Positions 8,617 through 17,356 of a DNA stretch of 29,667 bases are shown one piece after another. The notes under the pieces were generated by a model. That model was not told where the DNA came from, made no database searches, and worked only from the letters and a program-made list of their open reading frames with translations. The DNA lies in the NCBI GenBank assembly GCA_021782065.1, contig JAJXVQ010000005.1, positions 1 to 29,667 on the forward strand. The letters are read 5' to 3'. Source of the DNA: Pseudomonadota bacterium (GTDB taxonomy: Bacteria; Pseudomonadota; Gammaproteobacteria; UBA1113). Numbering within the stretch: the first letter of the stretch is position 1; each line of letters begins with the position of its first letter. Both the position numbers and the translations under genes were made by a program.

Positions 8617-8645
8617 TTTAGACAGCCCGGCTATTATGGTACACT
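8617..8645 (+). promoter_or_regulatory. candidate promoter for acpP-fabF
   Basis: TTTAGA at 8617-8622 and TACACT at 8640-8645 are spaced by 17 bases, with TG one base ahead of the -10 (extended -10 form). A short hairpin TGGTGC-AATA-GCACCA follows at 8746-8761 within the 160-base leader. A dedicated promoter would fit the high ACP demand and the long distance from fabG. Confidence 0.35.
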
Positions 8646-8805
8646 AAACCACTATAACAAGCTGAGTTTGCCCAAAAAATGGGCATGCCCAAGCCTGGTG
8701 GGTGTCTCTAGATCCAGGTGATGCTAGGTGATATACTTCCGAAACTGGTGCAATAGCACCACTAATGGGATTTTTAATGTTAATTATTATGAGGAATCTG
8801 TTGGA

Positions 8806-9048
8806 ATGAGTACTGTAGAAGATCGCGTGGTGAATATTATTGCTCAGCAGTTGGGTGTGGATCGGGAGAATGTAAAGCCGGATTCTTCCTTCATTGATGA
8901 TTTGGGTGCCGATTCTTTGGATACCGTAGAGCTGGTTATGGCTTTGGAAGAAGAATTTAATGCCGAAATTCCAGACTCCGACGCTGAACATATGACCACC
9001 GTGCAAAAAGCAATTGATTACATCAAGAAAAACGCTAAAGACGCTTAA
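8806..9048 (+). CDS. acpP: acyl carrier protein
   Basis: Carries growing acyl chains on a phosphopantetheine arm. The ATG at 8806 gives 80 residues beginning [19 protein letters not shown], the normal length; a GAGGA ribosome site lies at 8791-8795. Longer in-frame starts would add an unrelated N-terminus. The attachment serine is Ser37 in [20 protein letters not shown], followed by the acidic recognition helix. The protein is strongly acidic as expected. fabF follows after 28 bases. Confidence 0.98.
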   Translation: MSTVEDRVVNIIAQQLGVDRENVKPDSSFIDDLGADSLDTVELVMALEEEFNAEIPDSDAEHMTTVQKAIDYIKKNAKDA

Positions 9049-9076
9049 TACACAAAACTAATCAGGGGTAGTTACC

Positions 9077-10315
9077 ATGCGTAGAGTAGTGGTTACAGGT
9101 ATGGGTATGTTGACTCCATTGGGGTTAAACGTCAAAGACACTTGGGCCGGTATTTTGGCTGGAAAAAGTGGTGCTAGCCCCATTGATTTTTTTGATGTAT
9201 CACAATACACGACGCAGTTTAGCGCCTCTGTACGTGGTTTCGACCCAGAAGTTTATTTAAACAGCAAAGAAGCGCGTAAGGTTGATACTTTTGTGCAATT
9301 TGCTGTGGCTGCGTCACTGCAAGCGATGGAAGATTCGGGTTTAGAAGTAACCGATGCCAATCGTGACCGTATAGGTGTGGCCATAGGCTCTGGCATAGGT
9401 GGCTTGCCTTCTATAGAAAAAACACACAGCACTATACTGAATAGTGGCCCTAGACGCATTTCGCCGTTTTTTATTCCAGGCACCATCATTAATATGGCTT
9501 CTGGGTATATCTCTATTTTAAAAGGGTTGCGCGGTCCTACCATTTCTATTGTTACGGCGTGTACCACCAGTGCGCATAATATAGGTCAAGCCATGCGTAT
9601 GATTGCGTATGGTGATGCCGATGTGATGTTAGCAGGTGGCGCTGAAATGGCGACTTGCCCTACGGGCTTGGGCGGTTTTGCGGCCATGCGCGCTCTATCG
9701 ACTCGTAACGATGCGCCCAAAAAGGCCAGCCGACCGTGGGATAAAGATCGCGATGGTTTTGTTTTAGGCGATGGTGCGGGTGTATTGATTTTAGAAGAAT
9801 ATGAATCTGCTAAAAAACGCGGCGCTAAAATTTATGCCGAATTAGCTGGTTTTGGTATGAGCAGCGATGCGTATCATGTCAGTGCTCCCGATCCAGATGG
9901 CAATGGTTTCGTACGCTGCATGCAAAATGCCTTAAACGATGCCAAATTGTCTTTAGATGCGGTCGATTATATTAATGCTCATGGCACATCTACTCCTAAG
10001 GGTGATGAATTAGAGGCGATGTCCATTAAGAAACTATTTGGTGCACATGCGTATGAACTGGCTGTTAGTTCTACTAAGTCCATGACGGGGCATTTATTAG
10101 GCGCTGCTGGTGCGGTAGAAGCCATTTTTTCTATTTTAGCCATACAAGATCAAGTGTTGCCGCCGACTATTAACCTAGACAATCCTGATGAAAGCTGCGA
10201 TTTAAATTTTGTAGCACATGTGCCGCAAAAGCGGGCTGTTAAAGTAGTTCTATCCAATTCCTTTGGTTTTGGCGGTACGAATGGATCTTTAATTTTCACC
10301 ACCTTAAAACTGTAG
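9077..10315 (+). CDS. fabF: 3-oxoacyl-ACP synthase II (KAS II)
   Basis: Elongating condensing enzyme that extends acyl-ACP with malonyl-ACP and controls unsaturated chain length. It has 412 residues, as expected. Nucleophile Cys162 is in [12 protein letters not shown]; the two catalytic histidines are in [11 protein letters not shown] (about 302) and [13 protein letters not shown] (about 339), with the invariant lysine in SSTKSMTGH. The C-terminal [12 protein letters not shown] loop is complete. mltG follows after 8 bases without the pabC gene that usually intervenes in enterobacteria. Confidence 0.97.
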   Translation: MRRVVVTGMGMLTPLGLNVKDTWAGILAGKSGASPIDFFDVSQYTTQFSASVRGFDPEVYLNSKEARKVDTFVQFAVAASLQAMEDSGLEVTDANRDRIGVAIGSGIGGLPSIEKTHSTILNSGPRRISPFFIPGTIINMASGYISILKGLRGPTISIVTACTTSAHNIGQAMRMIAYGDADVMLAGGAEMATCPTGLGGFAAMRALSTRNDAPKKASRPWDKDRDGFVLGDGAGVLILEEYESAKKRGAKIYAELAGFGMSSDAYHVSAPDPDGNGFVRCMQNALNDAKLSLDAVDYINAHGTSTPKGDELEAMSIKKLFGAHAYELAVSSTKSMTGHLLGAAGAVEAIFSILAIQDQVLPPTINLDNPDESCDLNFVAHVPQKRAVKVVLSNSFGFGGTNGSLIFTTLKL

Positions 10316-10323
10316 GTTAAGCT

Positions 10324-11352
10324 GTGCCGTTTAGGCTGTTGTGCAAACGTTACGGCTTAGCACTATTACTGATTTTAATTTTTATTCTTTTACTCACACG
10401 CGCTCTTTATTTTATCTACGGCCCATTGATCAGCGGCAACACTCCTTTCTATTTTCAGCTTAGTTCAGGGCAATCCGCCTATGATGTGGCTGCGGCTTTA
10501 GAAAGGAATGGCTATCTAAAAGGACAAGAACGCCGTTATTTCTATTGGCTGGCGCGTTTTTCGGGCCAAAGCCATCGGTTGCGCGTAGGGTATTATCTTT
10601 TTCAGCGTGGCGATTCCGCATATCATATTTTATATAAGCTGTCGCATGGCGAAGGCTATGTGCAAAATATCACTTTAGTCGATGGTTGGACCGCAGATAA
10701 AATATTGCAAGTGGTTATGGGCGATCCTCGTTTACAGCATTCGCCTGTAGTGTTGTCGCACGCAGCCTTGTGCAATGCCTTGGGCTTGCCCGCGGATGCA
10801 TCCTTAGAAGGCATGTTTTGGCCTGATAGTTATGCTATTTATCCCGGGTATTCTGATTTATTATTATTGCAGCGCGCGCACCGTTTAATGGAAAATAATC
10901 TGCAATTATTGTGGGCAATGCGCGCACTGAATTTGCCGTATCGCTCGCCTTACGAAGCCTTGATTCTGGCTTCTTTGGTGGAACAAGAAACGGCGTCGAC
11001 GGTGGAGCGGCATTTGATTGCAGGCGTGTTGCTTAATCGTTTAAAATTAAATATGTATTTGCAAATCGACCCCACTGTGGTTTATGCTTTAGGTAACCAT
11101 TATAATGGCCATCTAACACGCGATAATTTAAAAATCGATAGCCCCTATAATACCTATAGACGTAAAGGGTTACCGCCTACTCCTATTGCGCTGCCTGATT
11201 TAGATTCTTTGATGGCGGTGTTGCACCCTACTATGAGCGATTATCTTTATTTTGTGGCTAGAGGCGACGGGTTACATACATTTTCATCTACATTGGCAGA
11301 GCACAATGCCGCGGTAGCACAATATCTAAAACAAGGGGCGAGCAATCAGTGA
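10324..11352 (+). CDS. mltG: endolytic murein transglycosylase MltG (YceG-like)
   Basis: Membrane-anchored lytic transglycosylase that cuts nascent glycan strands and is thought to terminate their elongation. The start is GTG at 10324; 342 residues. There is one transmembrane helix at about residues 9-30, then a LysM-like region. The catalytic domain holds the active-site glutamate in ASLVEQETAS (about residue 220), followed by the family blocks LLNRLKLNMYLQIDPTVVYA and SPYNTYRRKGLPPTPIA. The stop overlaps the GTG start of tmk by four bases, so the two are translationally coupled as in many gammaproteobacteria. Confidence 0.95.
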   Translation: MPFRLLCKRYGLALLLILIFILLLTRALYFIYGPLISGNTPFYFQLSSGQSAYDVAAALERNGYLKGQERRYFYWLARFSGQSHRLRVGYYLFQRGDSAYHILYKLSHGEGYVQNITLVDGWTADKILQVVMGDPRLQHSPVVLSHAALCNALGLPADASLEGMFWPDSYAIYPGYSDLLLLQRAHRLMENNLQLLWAMRALNLPYRSPYEALILASLVEQETASTVERHLIAGVLLNRLKLNMYLQIDPTVVYALGNHYNGHLTRDNLKIDSPYNTYRRKGLPPTPIALPDLDSLMAVLHPTMSDYLYFVARGDGLHTFSSTLAEHNAAVAQYLKQGASNQ

Positions 11353-11978
11353 ATAATAAAGCAAAGTTCATCAGCATAGAAGGGGGTGAGGGCGCAGGTA
11401 AAAGTACCGCCATAAAAACAATACAAAGCTATCTAAATCATCACGGCATTGCGCATCTAATCACACGCGAGCCGGGGGGTACGCCTTTGGCTGAAAAAAT
11501 TCGTTCGCTATTGTTGGATAAAAGCGAAGAAACCTTATTGCCTGAAAGCGAGTTACTATTGTTTTTTGCTGGCCGTTATCAACACGTTGAACATGTGATT
11601 AAACCCGCCTTAGAAAAAGGATTTTGGGTCATTAGCGATCGTTTTGTTGATGCCAGTTTTGCTTACCAGGGTTCAGGCCGCGGCATTGCTGAAAATAGAA
11701 TTAACTATTTAAAAGAGTGGCTAATAGGAAATTTATCGCCGAATCATACGCTATTATTGGATGCACCGCCCACATTAGGTCTAGATCGCGTCAAAGTGCG
11801 TGGGGAACTGGACCGTATTGAGGTTGAGAAAATTGACTTTTTTAACCGTGTACGTGAATATTATTTAGGCTTAGCGGCTAAGGAGAAAGCACGTTTTCAT
11901 ATCATTGATACCAGCCATTCATTGATCAGTGTAGAAGAGAATACGCGGCTGTGGCTGCATGGTATTTGTAAGATTTAA
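11349..11978 (+). CDS. tmk: thymidylate kinase
   Basis: Phosphorylates dTMP to dTDP for DNA synthesis; cytoplasmic, 209 residues. P-loop GGEGAGKST is at residues 12-20, the substrate motif TREPGGTPLAEKIRSLLLD at about 39-57, and the DRF motif in VISDRFVDASFAYQGSGRG. The LID region carries RGELDRIE. The GTG start at 11349 overlaps the mltG stop. The expected next gene, holB, is replaced by an unrelated orphan ORF. Confidence 0.95.
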   Translation: MNNKAKFISIEGGEGAGKSTAIKTIQSYLNHHGIAHLITREPGGTPLAEKIRSLLLDKSEETLLPESELLLFFAGRYQHVEHVIKPALEKGFWVISDRFVDASFAYQGSGRGIAENRINYLKEWLIGNLSPNHTLLLDAPPTLGLDRVKVRGELDRIEVEKIDFFNRVREYYLGLAAKEKARFHIIDTSHSLISVEENTRLWLHGICKI

Positions 11979-12014
11979 TGGGCTTAAACTGATCACTCGC
12001 TAGGAAAAGTTAAA

Positions 12015-13778
12015 ATGGGAAGTAATCCTCCGGAAAACCACTTTGTTCAATTATCGAAGCTACCTCCCCCTGGTTTAGCATGTTTAGATCTGAGCTCAAT
12101 TCGAGAGACTACGCCAAGTTCTTCAGCAGCGCCTAGTTCATTATCGAGTGCCACTGCTCCTTTATCCGATCATAGCTTTGCTTTGAGTTCTAGATGTACT
12201 TCTACTGAATCAAACATCTCTACTAGCCGGCAATTTATACCAGATCCTTTATCCTTTGACCCCCGTGGTTTTTTTTCGAATCATAGTATAACGCATATTC
12301 CAAGAGCAGCCACGAGCGATCAACTTTTCAGTTTAAGCAAAACCTCCCGATCTGCCAACTCTTCTTTTTGGCCTAAGTATGAAGGAGGAAAGAAAGAAAA
12401 GAAAAAAGAACCTAAAGAAAAAGCACGAAATCGGTTTGATGGCTTTGAAAGAGCTTATCCAAATGGGTATAAAGGCTTTCTAGAAAAGAAGTCAAAAGAA
12501 GATGGTTTTAGTTCTAAAGCAAGGCATATTTTGGGCATAAATACTTTTGCAGATAGTGCCTCTACCAGTTTTCTCTCGCAAGAACTCATGTCCCTCGATC
12601 TAAACGCAAAAGTGTTTGTTTCGAAAGCTGGAAAAATGAGGATAAGTGATTTTGTTGGGGCATATGCGAAAAAGAAACTATTAGATAGTTTGCGCTCATA
12701 TGATCGTAACATGTCATTTTGGCTTCAAGATTCAGAGGCTTACGAACAATATGCCAGGCAGATGAGTGCCATTTTTTTCGATGATACACAACACATTGAC
12801 CTAACCACTATTTTTGAGGCGATCCCAGTCTATAGAGATTTGGAAGATTCAATACAAGGAAGGGTGGATTCTAGAGATTACCGCATAATCTACAAAAATA
12901 TTCATGTTTCTTTTGAAGAATATAGTATGGCTTTTTCTAAAAAGCACAAGATTGATGCTTTAGAAGAAGAACTTTACTTTTATAGAGAAGTTCTGGAGAA
13001 GAAAGAAAAAATGTTAATTGAATATGGGGGCGGGCTGGATCATAGCCATATTCTAAAAGAAGCAGAAAAAGTAGAAAGAAGAATACTCTCTGCTGATGCG
13101 GAGATAAAGAAGAGAAAGGAAGTTCTGGAAAAAAAGCAACTTGATTCCGTTAAAGGTTTTAGCATTGAAGTAAGGTTAAACGAAAGTTTCTTAAAAGAGC
13201 TTTTCGAACTTCAACAGGAAGAGTCTGGAAAAGTTCCTGACTTTATACTGAATGAATTTCCAAAAGAACTTCCAGAATGGAAGTTGGATGTCAGTAGAGA
13301 ATACATTCTAGAGGTAAGTCTTTACTTTTTTGCAATTCTATGCAGAACGAACCAAAAATTTTATGGTGCGAGCCCAGTAAAAAATGAAGAAATTATTTAC
13401 ATTAATAAAATTTTTTTCAGGGAATTTAAATTATTAGAAAGAAGCAACAACGTAGAAAGATTCAATTCTTTTATGAGAAGCAAAAAAAACAATTATGACA
13501 TGGGACTATTGAAAATAGTTGCAGATAAGACTTTAGAGCTTATTTGTGAAAACGCACAAATAAGAATAGATGGCGCATCAATTTTTGATGAGGCCTTTGA
13601 CGCTGCAAAAATGCAGCTTCCAGGCATTGGTGCAGAGCCCTACTATTGCTATGGCAGAGCTTTTTTTGAAATTTTAAGTGATTGTATATTTAGAAAAGTA
13701 GAAGAACCTTTGATCCAAAGGGCCGAGCTGGATTCAGCCAGTATGCACCCACTTTCTGGCCCTGCACCCAAACCGTAA
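12015..13778 (+). CDS. orphan 587-residue protein, possible secreted effector
   Basis: No family recognised. Residues 1-120 are rich in Ser, Thr, Pro and Ala and look disordered, and residues 125-140 are a dense lysine/glutamate patch (KKEKKKEPKEK). Residues about 313-379 form a predicted coiled coil, and the C-terminal half is helical and charged, ending in LSGPAPKP. There is no signal peptide or membrane helix. Most arginines use AGA or AGG, whereas tmk and the fab genes mainly use CGN codons, suggesting recent arrival. This architecture resembles type IV-secreted effectors of Legionella and Coxiella, but no secretion genes are visible and the role is inference. A start at ATG 12015 is used; no strong ribosome site precedes it. 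Confidence 0.8.
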   Translation: MGSNPPENHFVQLSKLPPPGLACLDLSSIRETTPSSSAAPSSLSSATAPLSDHSFALSSRCTSTESNISTSRQFIPDPLSFDPRGFFSNHSITHIPRAATSDQLFSLSKTSRSANSSFWPKYEGGKKEKKKEPKEKARNRFDGFERAYPNGYKGFLEKKSKEDGFSSKARHILGINTFADSASTSFLSQELMSLDLNAKVFVSKAGKMRISDFVGAYAKKKLLDSLRSYDRNMSFWLQDSEAYEQYARQMSAIFFDDTQHIDLTTIFEAIPVYRDLEDSIQGRVDSRDYRIIYKNIHVSFEEYSMAFSKKHKIDALEEELYFYREVLEKKEKMLIEYGGGLDHSHILKEAEKVERRILSADAEIKKRKEVLEKKQLDSVKGFSIEVRLNESFLKELFELQQEESGKVPDFILNEFPKELPEWKLDVSREYILEVSLYFFAILCRTNQKFYGASPVKNEEIIYINKIFFREFKLLERSNNVERFNSFMRSKKNNYDMGLLKIVADKTLELICENAQIRIDGASIFDEAFDAAKMQLPGIGAEPYYCYGRAFFEILSDCIFRKVEEPLIQRAELDSASMHPLSGPAPKP

Positions 13779-13780
13779 TT

Positions 13781-13971
13781 GAAAGCGTGTAACTACTCAC
13801 CCCTTTTCACAAAAAATCCATATTGGGCGCATCTTGTCGTGCAATTTTTCCCTGAGAAATGCTCATTTACGTCTGTGTAAACTCCGCTTTTTCAGCTCAA
13901 AATTGCACGCAACCTGCATTCCAATCTGGATTTTGCGGTACTTCTAGATGGGTGTGTAGTTACGAAAGCGT
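13781..13971. mobile_element. palindromic MITE with 8-bp target duplication, IS66-like ends
   Basis: The 175-bp element at 13789-13963 begins GTAACTACTCACCC and ends GGGTGTGTAGTTAC. The arms pair almost to the centre: AAAATCCA-ATTGG-CGTGCAATTTT on the left reappears inverted at 13898-13935. GAAAGCGT directly flanks both sides (13781-13788 and 13964-13971). An 8-bp duplication and 5'-GTAA ends are known traits of IS66-family elements, so this is probably a non-autonomous IS66-type MITE. No transposase is present. It lies between the orphan gene and the queG stop codon and could form a hairpin in either transcript. Confidence 0.8.
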
Positions 13972-15104
13972 TAATAATCGGCATTCAGCTTGGTCGTTAT
14001 TCTTTTCAGATGAATATCTTCTAAGTAAACTTTATCCTTTTTTGCACGTTGTTGTACCAACGCCCATTCAATATGCTCTTTTACGAGGGCATCGGTGTCG
14101 TCTAAACGTTGTGCTAAAACGGCTATGATGGCATCATCGTAAGCGGCATTGCCCAGCGCTACGGCAATATTACGCAGCCAACGCGCATGACCTAAACGAC
14201 GTATGGCGGAGCCAGTGGTTTTTTCTAAAAAGGTTGCTTCATCCCAAAGAAATAATGTGATTAATTCTGCACTGTCAAAATCATGGCGAGCATGAAAATG
14301 TTCCAGAGCGGTTGTGGGGGCATAACGGTTCCACGGACAAATGAGTTGACAGTCATCGCAACCATAAATGCGATTCCCTATCAGCGGCCTTAATTCTAGA
14401 GGAATTGTAGTTTTATGCTCTATCGTTAAATAAGAAATACACCGTCTGGCATCTATTTGCTTGGCATGAACTAAAGCGCCAGTAGGACATATTTTTAAAC
14501 AGGCCTGACAGTTTTGACAGCCATCTTGAATGATGGGTTTATCTACAGGCAGTGGTAGGGTGGTGAGTAATTCACCTAAGAAAAACCACGACCCCGCCTC
14601 TTTATTCAATAACAAAGTATTTTTACCTATCCAACCTAAGCCTGCTTTTTCGGCGATGGGTTTTTCCATCAAAGGGGCGCTGTCGGTTATGGCTCGATAG
14701 CCATAACCTGCAACACGCGCATTGATTTGTTGGGCCAGTCTTGCCAAGCGTTTGCGCATGAATTTGTGATAATCACCACCGACGGCATAGCGCGAAATGT
14801 AGGCCTTTTTGCTATTTTTTAACTGTTTGACCATCTGTGTATTAGGCGGTAGATAATTCATGCGTACCGAAATAATACGTAAAGCACCATCGAGTAAATG
14901 CGTGGCATCGGTGCGCAGCTTCGGGTCGCGCGCCAGATAATCCATTTCGCCGTGAAAGCCTTTTGCAATAAAAGCTTCTAGATCTGCGCGAGAGGCATTG
15001 AGATCTACATCACAAATACCAACGGCAGCAAAGCCTAAAGCGAGGCCCCATTGTTTGATGTCTGTAACCAAATCATTGAAATCTAATACAGCCGTATTTT
15101 TCAT
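13971..15104 (-). CDS. queG: epoxyqueuosine reductase
   Basis: Cobalamin-dependent last step of queuosine synthesis at tRNA position 34. It is 377 residues. The two 4Fe-4S cluster motifs are visible: CQNCQACLKICPTGALV (about residues 196-212) and CDDCQLICPWN (about 250-260). Preceding blocks GLGWIGKNTLLL and GSWFFLGELLTTL are typical of the family, and a HEAT-like tail covers the last 60 residues. The ATG overlaps the dam stop as ATGA, so queG is translated with dam. Its TAA touches the 8-bp duplication of the palindromic element. Confidence 0.95.
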   Translation of the reverse strand: MKNTAVLDFNDLVTDIKQWGLALGFAAVGICDVDLNASRADLEAFIAKGFHGEMDYLARDPKLRTDATHLLDGALRIISVRMNYLPPNTQMVKQLKNSKKAYISRYAVGGDYHKFMRKRLARLAQQINARVAGYGYRAITDSAPLMEKPIAEKAGLGWIGKNTLLLNKEAGSWFFLGELLTTLPLPVDKPIIQDGCQNCQACLKICPTGALVHAKQIDARRCISYLTIEHKTTIPLELRPLIGNRIYGCDDCQLICPWNRYAPTTALEHFHARHDFDSAELITLFLWDEATFLEKTTGSAIRRLGHARWLRNIAVALGNAAYDDAIIAVLAQRLDDTDALVKEHIEWALVQQRAKKDKVYLEDIHLKRITTKLNADY

Positions 15105-15916
15105 AGATATAAGGCCAATAGTTCTTTGACGGGGGTGCGTTGATGGCCAACAGCGCTGATGCTACGGCGTACATCACGATATACTAATTTCTTTGCTTGC
15201 TTATACAAGCGGCGTGTTTCCGGTAAAGCATGGTTGGAAACAACAATACGCGTTCCTTGTCGTTGTAACTGGATACACAGTTGTGCTAATTCTGTTTGTT
15301 CAGTCAAACCAAAATCAGCATGATGATAACGGGTGAAATTCGATGTATTGCTTAGCGGATAATAGGGCGGGTCGCAATACACTACATCCTCCGCACGAGC
15401 TTTGCGCATGACGGTTGCAAAATCTTCACAATTAAAGACGGCGCGCCGCGCTTTTTCATGAAAAGCACACATTTCATGGTAGGGAAAATAAGGTTTTGCA
15501 TATGCGCCCATGGGTACATTAAAATCGCCCTTACTATTGTATCTACACAAACCGTTGAAACAGTGACGATTTAAATATAAAAACAGAGCCGCTTTTTCAG
15601 GCATATCACTGCTGTCATTAAACAGTTGCCGTAAAAAATAATAACGCTGGATGGTATTATTCTTTGGCGTGAAAAAAGATTGGCAATAATCGATGAAGGG
15701 TAGACCGTCTTGTTGTAAACGCTGATATAAGTTAATTAGGTCAGGATTGCAATCGTTTAAAATATAATGCTCAAAGGAACTATTCAAAAATATGGCCGCG
15801 GCACCTACAAAGGGTTCAATCAAGCAGGGACCTGCGGGTAAATGCGTGCCAATCCAATGTGCTAGCCTAAACTTGCCTCCCGCCCATTTTAGAAAAGGTC
15901 GAATATTCTGTGTCAT
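15101..15916 (-). CDS. dam: DNA adenine methyltransferase (GATC-type)
   Basis: N6-adenine methylase of the Dam family, 271 residues against 278 for E. coli. The AdoMet motif FLKWAGGKFRLA is at residues 8-19, PFVGAAAIFLNS is at about 35-46, and the catalytic DPPY is in VVYCDPPYYPLSN (about 182). Chromosomal Dam proteins set GATC methylation for mismatch repair and replication timing; the length and central region fit that rather than a restriction partner, and no endonuclease gene is adjacent. It overlaps queG by four bases. A dispersed repeat (15948-16070) separates it from the small ORF upstream. Confidence 0.93.
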   Translation of the reverse strand: MTQNIRPFLKWAGGKFRLAHWIGTHLPAGPCLIEPFVGAAAIFLNSSFEHYILNDCNPDLINLYQRLQQDGLPFIDYCQSFFTPKNNTIQRYYFLRQLFNDSSDMPEKAALFLYLNRHCFNGLCRYNSKGDFNVPMGAYAKPYFPYHEMCAFHEKARRAVFNCEDFATVMRKARAEDVVYCDPPYYPLSNTSNFTRYHHADFGLTEQTELAQLCIQLQRQGTRIVVSNHALPETRRLYKQAKKLVYRDVRRSISAVGHQRTPVKELLALYL

Positions 15917-15947
15917 GCGTGTTATTCACTCGATATAGGATGGAAGC

Positions 15948-16070
15948 TATACTCTTTACATTTTATTTTTATGGGTGTTGCTTTCACCCATCTCGCACAA
16001 GTATATGACAGAGTATGTCACTCCTGCTGCTCCATGGCTAGTCTTCTACCCTAAAAATCAACTGCTATGA
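15948..16070 (-). repeat. dispersed intergenic repeat, copy 2 (123 bp)
   Basis: Read on the minus strand it begins TCATAGCAGTTGATTTTTAG, contains TGTCATATACTTGTGCGAGA and ends AAAGAGTATA, matching 18769-18891 (also 123 bp) and 5009-5126. It supplies the final codons HSS and the TGA of the 71-residue ORF and fills the space up to the dam start. Confidence 0.8.
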
Positions 16071-16273
16071 ATATATAATCCACGCTTTTGCCTTTCAATT
16101 AAAATTTCTTCTATCTGACGGCGTGATGCTACCACTTCTTTGGCATTGCGTTTAGATTGGTTGGGGTTATGGGACAATATACCCATGATGGAAGAAAAAA
16201 ATTCGTCTAGCCGTTCTTGCACCATTTCTTGATCAATGTCATCGGTGTTAAATAAGGTACTATTTTGTGCCAT
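16058..16273 (-). CDS. conserved-looking 71-residue hypothetical protein
   Basis: Strong AAGGAG ribosome site (on the minus strand, at about 16281-16286) eight bases before the ATG makes this a real gene. The product is acidic at residues 11-25 (DDIDQEMVQERLDEFF) and basic after residue 40 (KRNAKEVVASRRQIEEILIERQ), all helical, with no signal peptide or membrane segment. I do not recognise the family. Its last three residues and stop are encoded by the inserted repeat, so the native C-terminus may have been slightly different. It is divergent from pdxY with a 102-bp shared upstream region. Confidence 0.75.
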   Translation of the reverse strand: MAQNSTLFNTDDIDQEMVQERLDEFFSSIMGILSHNPNQSKRNAKEVVASRRQIEEILIERQKRGLYIHSS

Positions 16274-16375
16274 GATAATATCTCCTTATCTTGCTGTTTA
16301 TTCTTAGCCTATCATGCTATAGCCATTATTCTATGATAAAATAAATGGCGTTGCAATAGAATAGAGGGTAAACCA

Positions 16376-17215
16376 ATGGCCATTTTATCAATTCAGTCTC
16401 ATGTGGCTTATGGCTATGTGGGTAATAAAGCGGCAGTCTACCCCTTGCAATCGATGGGGTATGATGTTTGGCCGGTTAATACAGTACAATTTTCAAACCA
16501 CACGGGTTATGGCCAGTGGCAAGGCGAAATTTTTTCCAAAGAGCATATTCATCAAGTAATACTAGGCTTAGAGGCGCTCAATCTCATTCCTTCCTGTCAA
16601 GCTATTTTATCGGGTTATATGGGGAGTGAAGAAATCTGCCACGAAGTAGCGGCTACTGTTAAGCGTTTTAAGGTGCATAATCCGGCCTTACTATACTTGT
16701 GCGATCCCGTCATTGGTAATCAACATTGCTTTGTTAAGCCAGAAGTATTGGAATTTTTTAAAAGGCATTTAGTGGCCGATATTATTACGCCGAACCAGTA
16801 TGAGGCCGAGACTTTATCCGGCATACCCATTAAAACCCTTGCTGATCTCAAGGTTGTCGCCCAAATTTTTCACCACAAAGGGGTGCGGGTAGTGATTATT
16901 ACGGGAGTTAAGTTAGAGGATTTTGGACCAGAGAAATTACATATTTATGGCAGCGAGGGTAATCAGCATTATCTATTGGCAGCTAAAGAATATACTTTTC
17001 CAGTGCCGCCCAGTGGTACGGGCGATCTATTTTCGGCGATTTTTTTGGGCTCTTATTTAACTTACCACAACCTAGAACATGCGTTGCGTCGTAGTGTAGA
17101 TTTAATGAATAGAGTTTTAGCCAAAACGGCAGCTAGCGGTGGCCGTGAGTTGAAAGTATTGGATATAGACTACAAGCAAGATAACACCGTAGCGATAGAC
17201 ATCACGGAAATTTAG
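16376..17215 (+). CDS. pdxY: pyridoxal kinase PdxY
   Basis: ATP-dependent phosphorylation of pyridoxal in vitamin B6 salvage; ribokinase-like fold, cytoplasmic, 279 residues. The start MAILSIQSHVAYGYVGNKAA contains the substrate loop, VQFSNHTGYG follows at about 43-52, and the C-terminal anion hole and catalytic base are in PPSGTGDLFSAIFLGS (about 213-228). The PdxY rather than PdxK assignment rests on the N-terminal block and length. It stands alone, read away from the 71-residue ORF. Confidence 0.93.
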   Translation: MAILSIQSHVAYGYVGNKAAVYPLQSMGYDVWPVNTVQFSNHTGYGQWQGEIFSKEHIHQVILGLEALNLIPSCQAILSGYMGSEEICHEVAATVKRFKVHNPALLYLCDPVIGNQHCFVKPEVLEFFKRHLVADIITPNQYEAETLSGIPIKTLADLKVVAQIFHHKGVRVVIITGVKLEDFGPEKLHIYGSEGNQHYLLAAKEYTFPVPPSGTGDLFSAIFLGSYLTYHNLEHALRRSVDLMNRVLAKTAASGGRELKVLDIDYKQDNTVAIDITEI

Positions 17216-17289
17216 AATGTAACGACTTTTCTCATCTGCTCTCTAACGGTCGCGGCTTGGGAATTTCCATTCCCTAAGCATTCAGGGGT

Positions 17290-17318
17290 TTAAGCGAATG
17301 CTAGAGACATGCTATACT
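17290..17318 (+). promoter_or_regulatory. candidate glnA promoter
   Basis: TTAAGC at 17290-17295 and TATACT at 17313-17318 are 17 bases apart, with TG one base before the -10. It lies 38 bases ahead of the glnA ATG, which follows an AAGGAG site. I see no clear sigma-54 (GG-N10-GC) promoter or NtrC site, so nitrogen control is not evident from sequence. Confidence 0.45.
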
Positions 17319-17356
17319 ACCTGTCATTATTTTAGCCCGCCATCAAGGAGTAAATT

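Noticed and set aside
8746..8761. Hairpin TGGTGC-AATA-GCACCA as a terminator before acpP
   Set aside because: The stem is only six pairs and a terminator 45 bases before an essential gene is unlikely unless it is an attenuator, for which there is no other evidence.
8728..8805. N-terminal extension of the acyl carrier protein
   Set aside because: ACP is about 78-80 residues and the ATG at 8806 has a ribosome site; the extra 26 residues are unrelated.
8644..9006. 120-residue minus-strand ORF opposite acpP
   Set aside because: Antisense shadow of acpP and its leader; no ribosome site or protein-like pattern.
13859..14128. 89-residue plus-strand ORF
   Set aside because: Starts inside the palindromic MITE and continues antisense to queG.
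17255..17279. Stem-loop after pdxY (GCTTGGGAAT/ATTCCCTAAGC)
   Set aside because: Short, bulged, no T-run; too weak to call a terminator.
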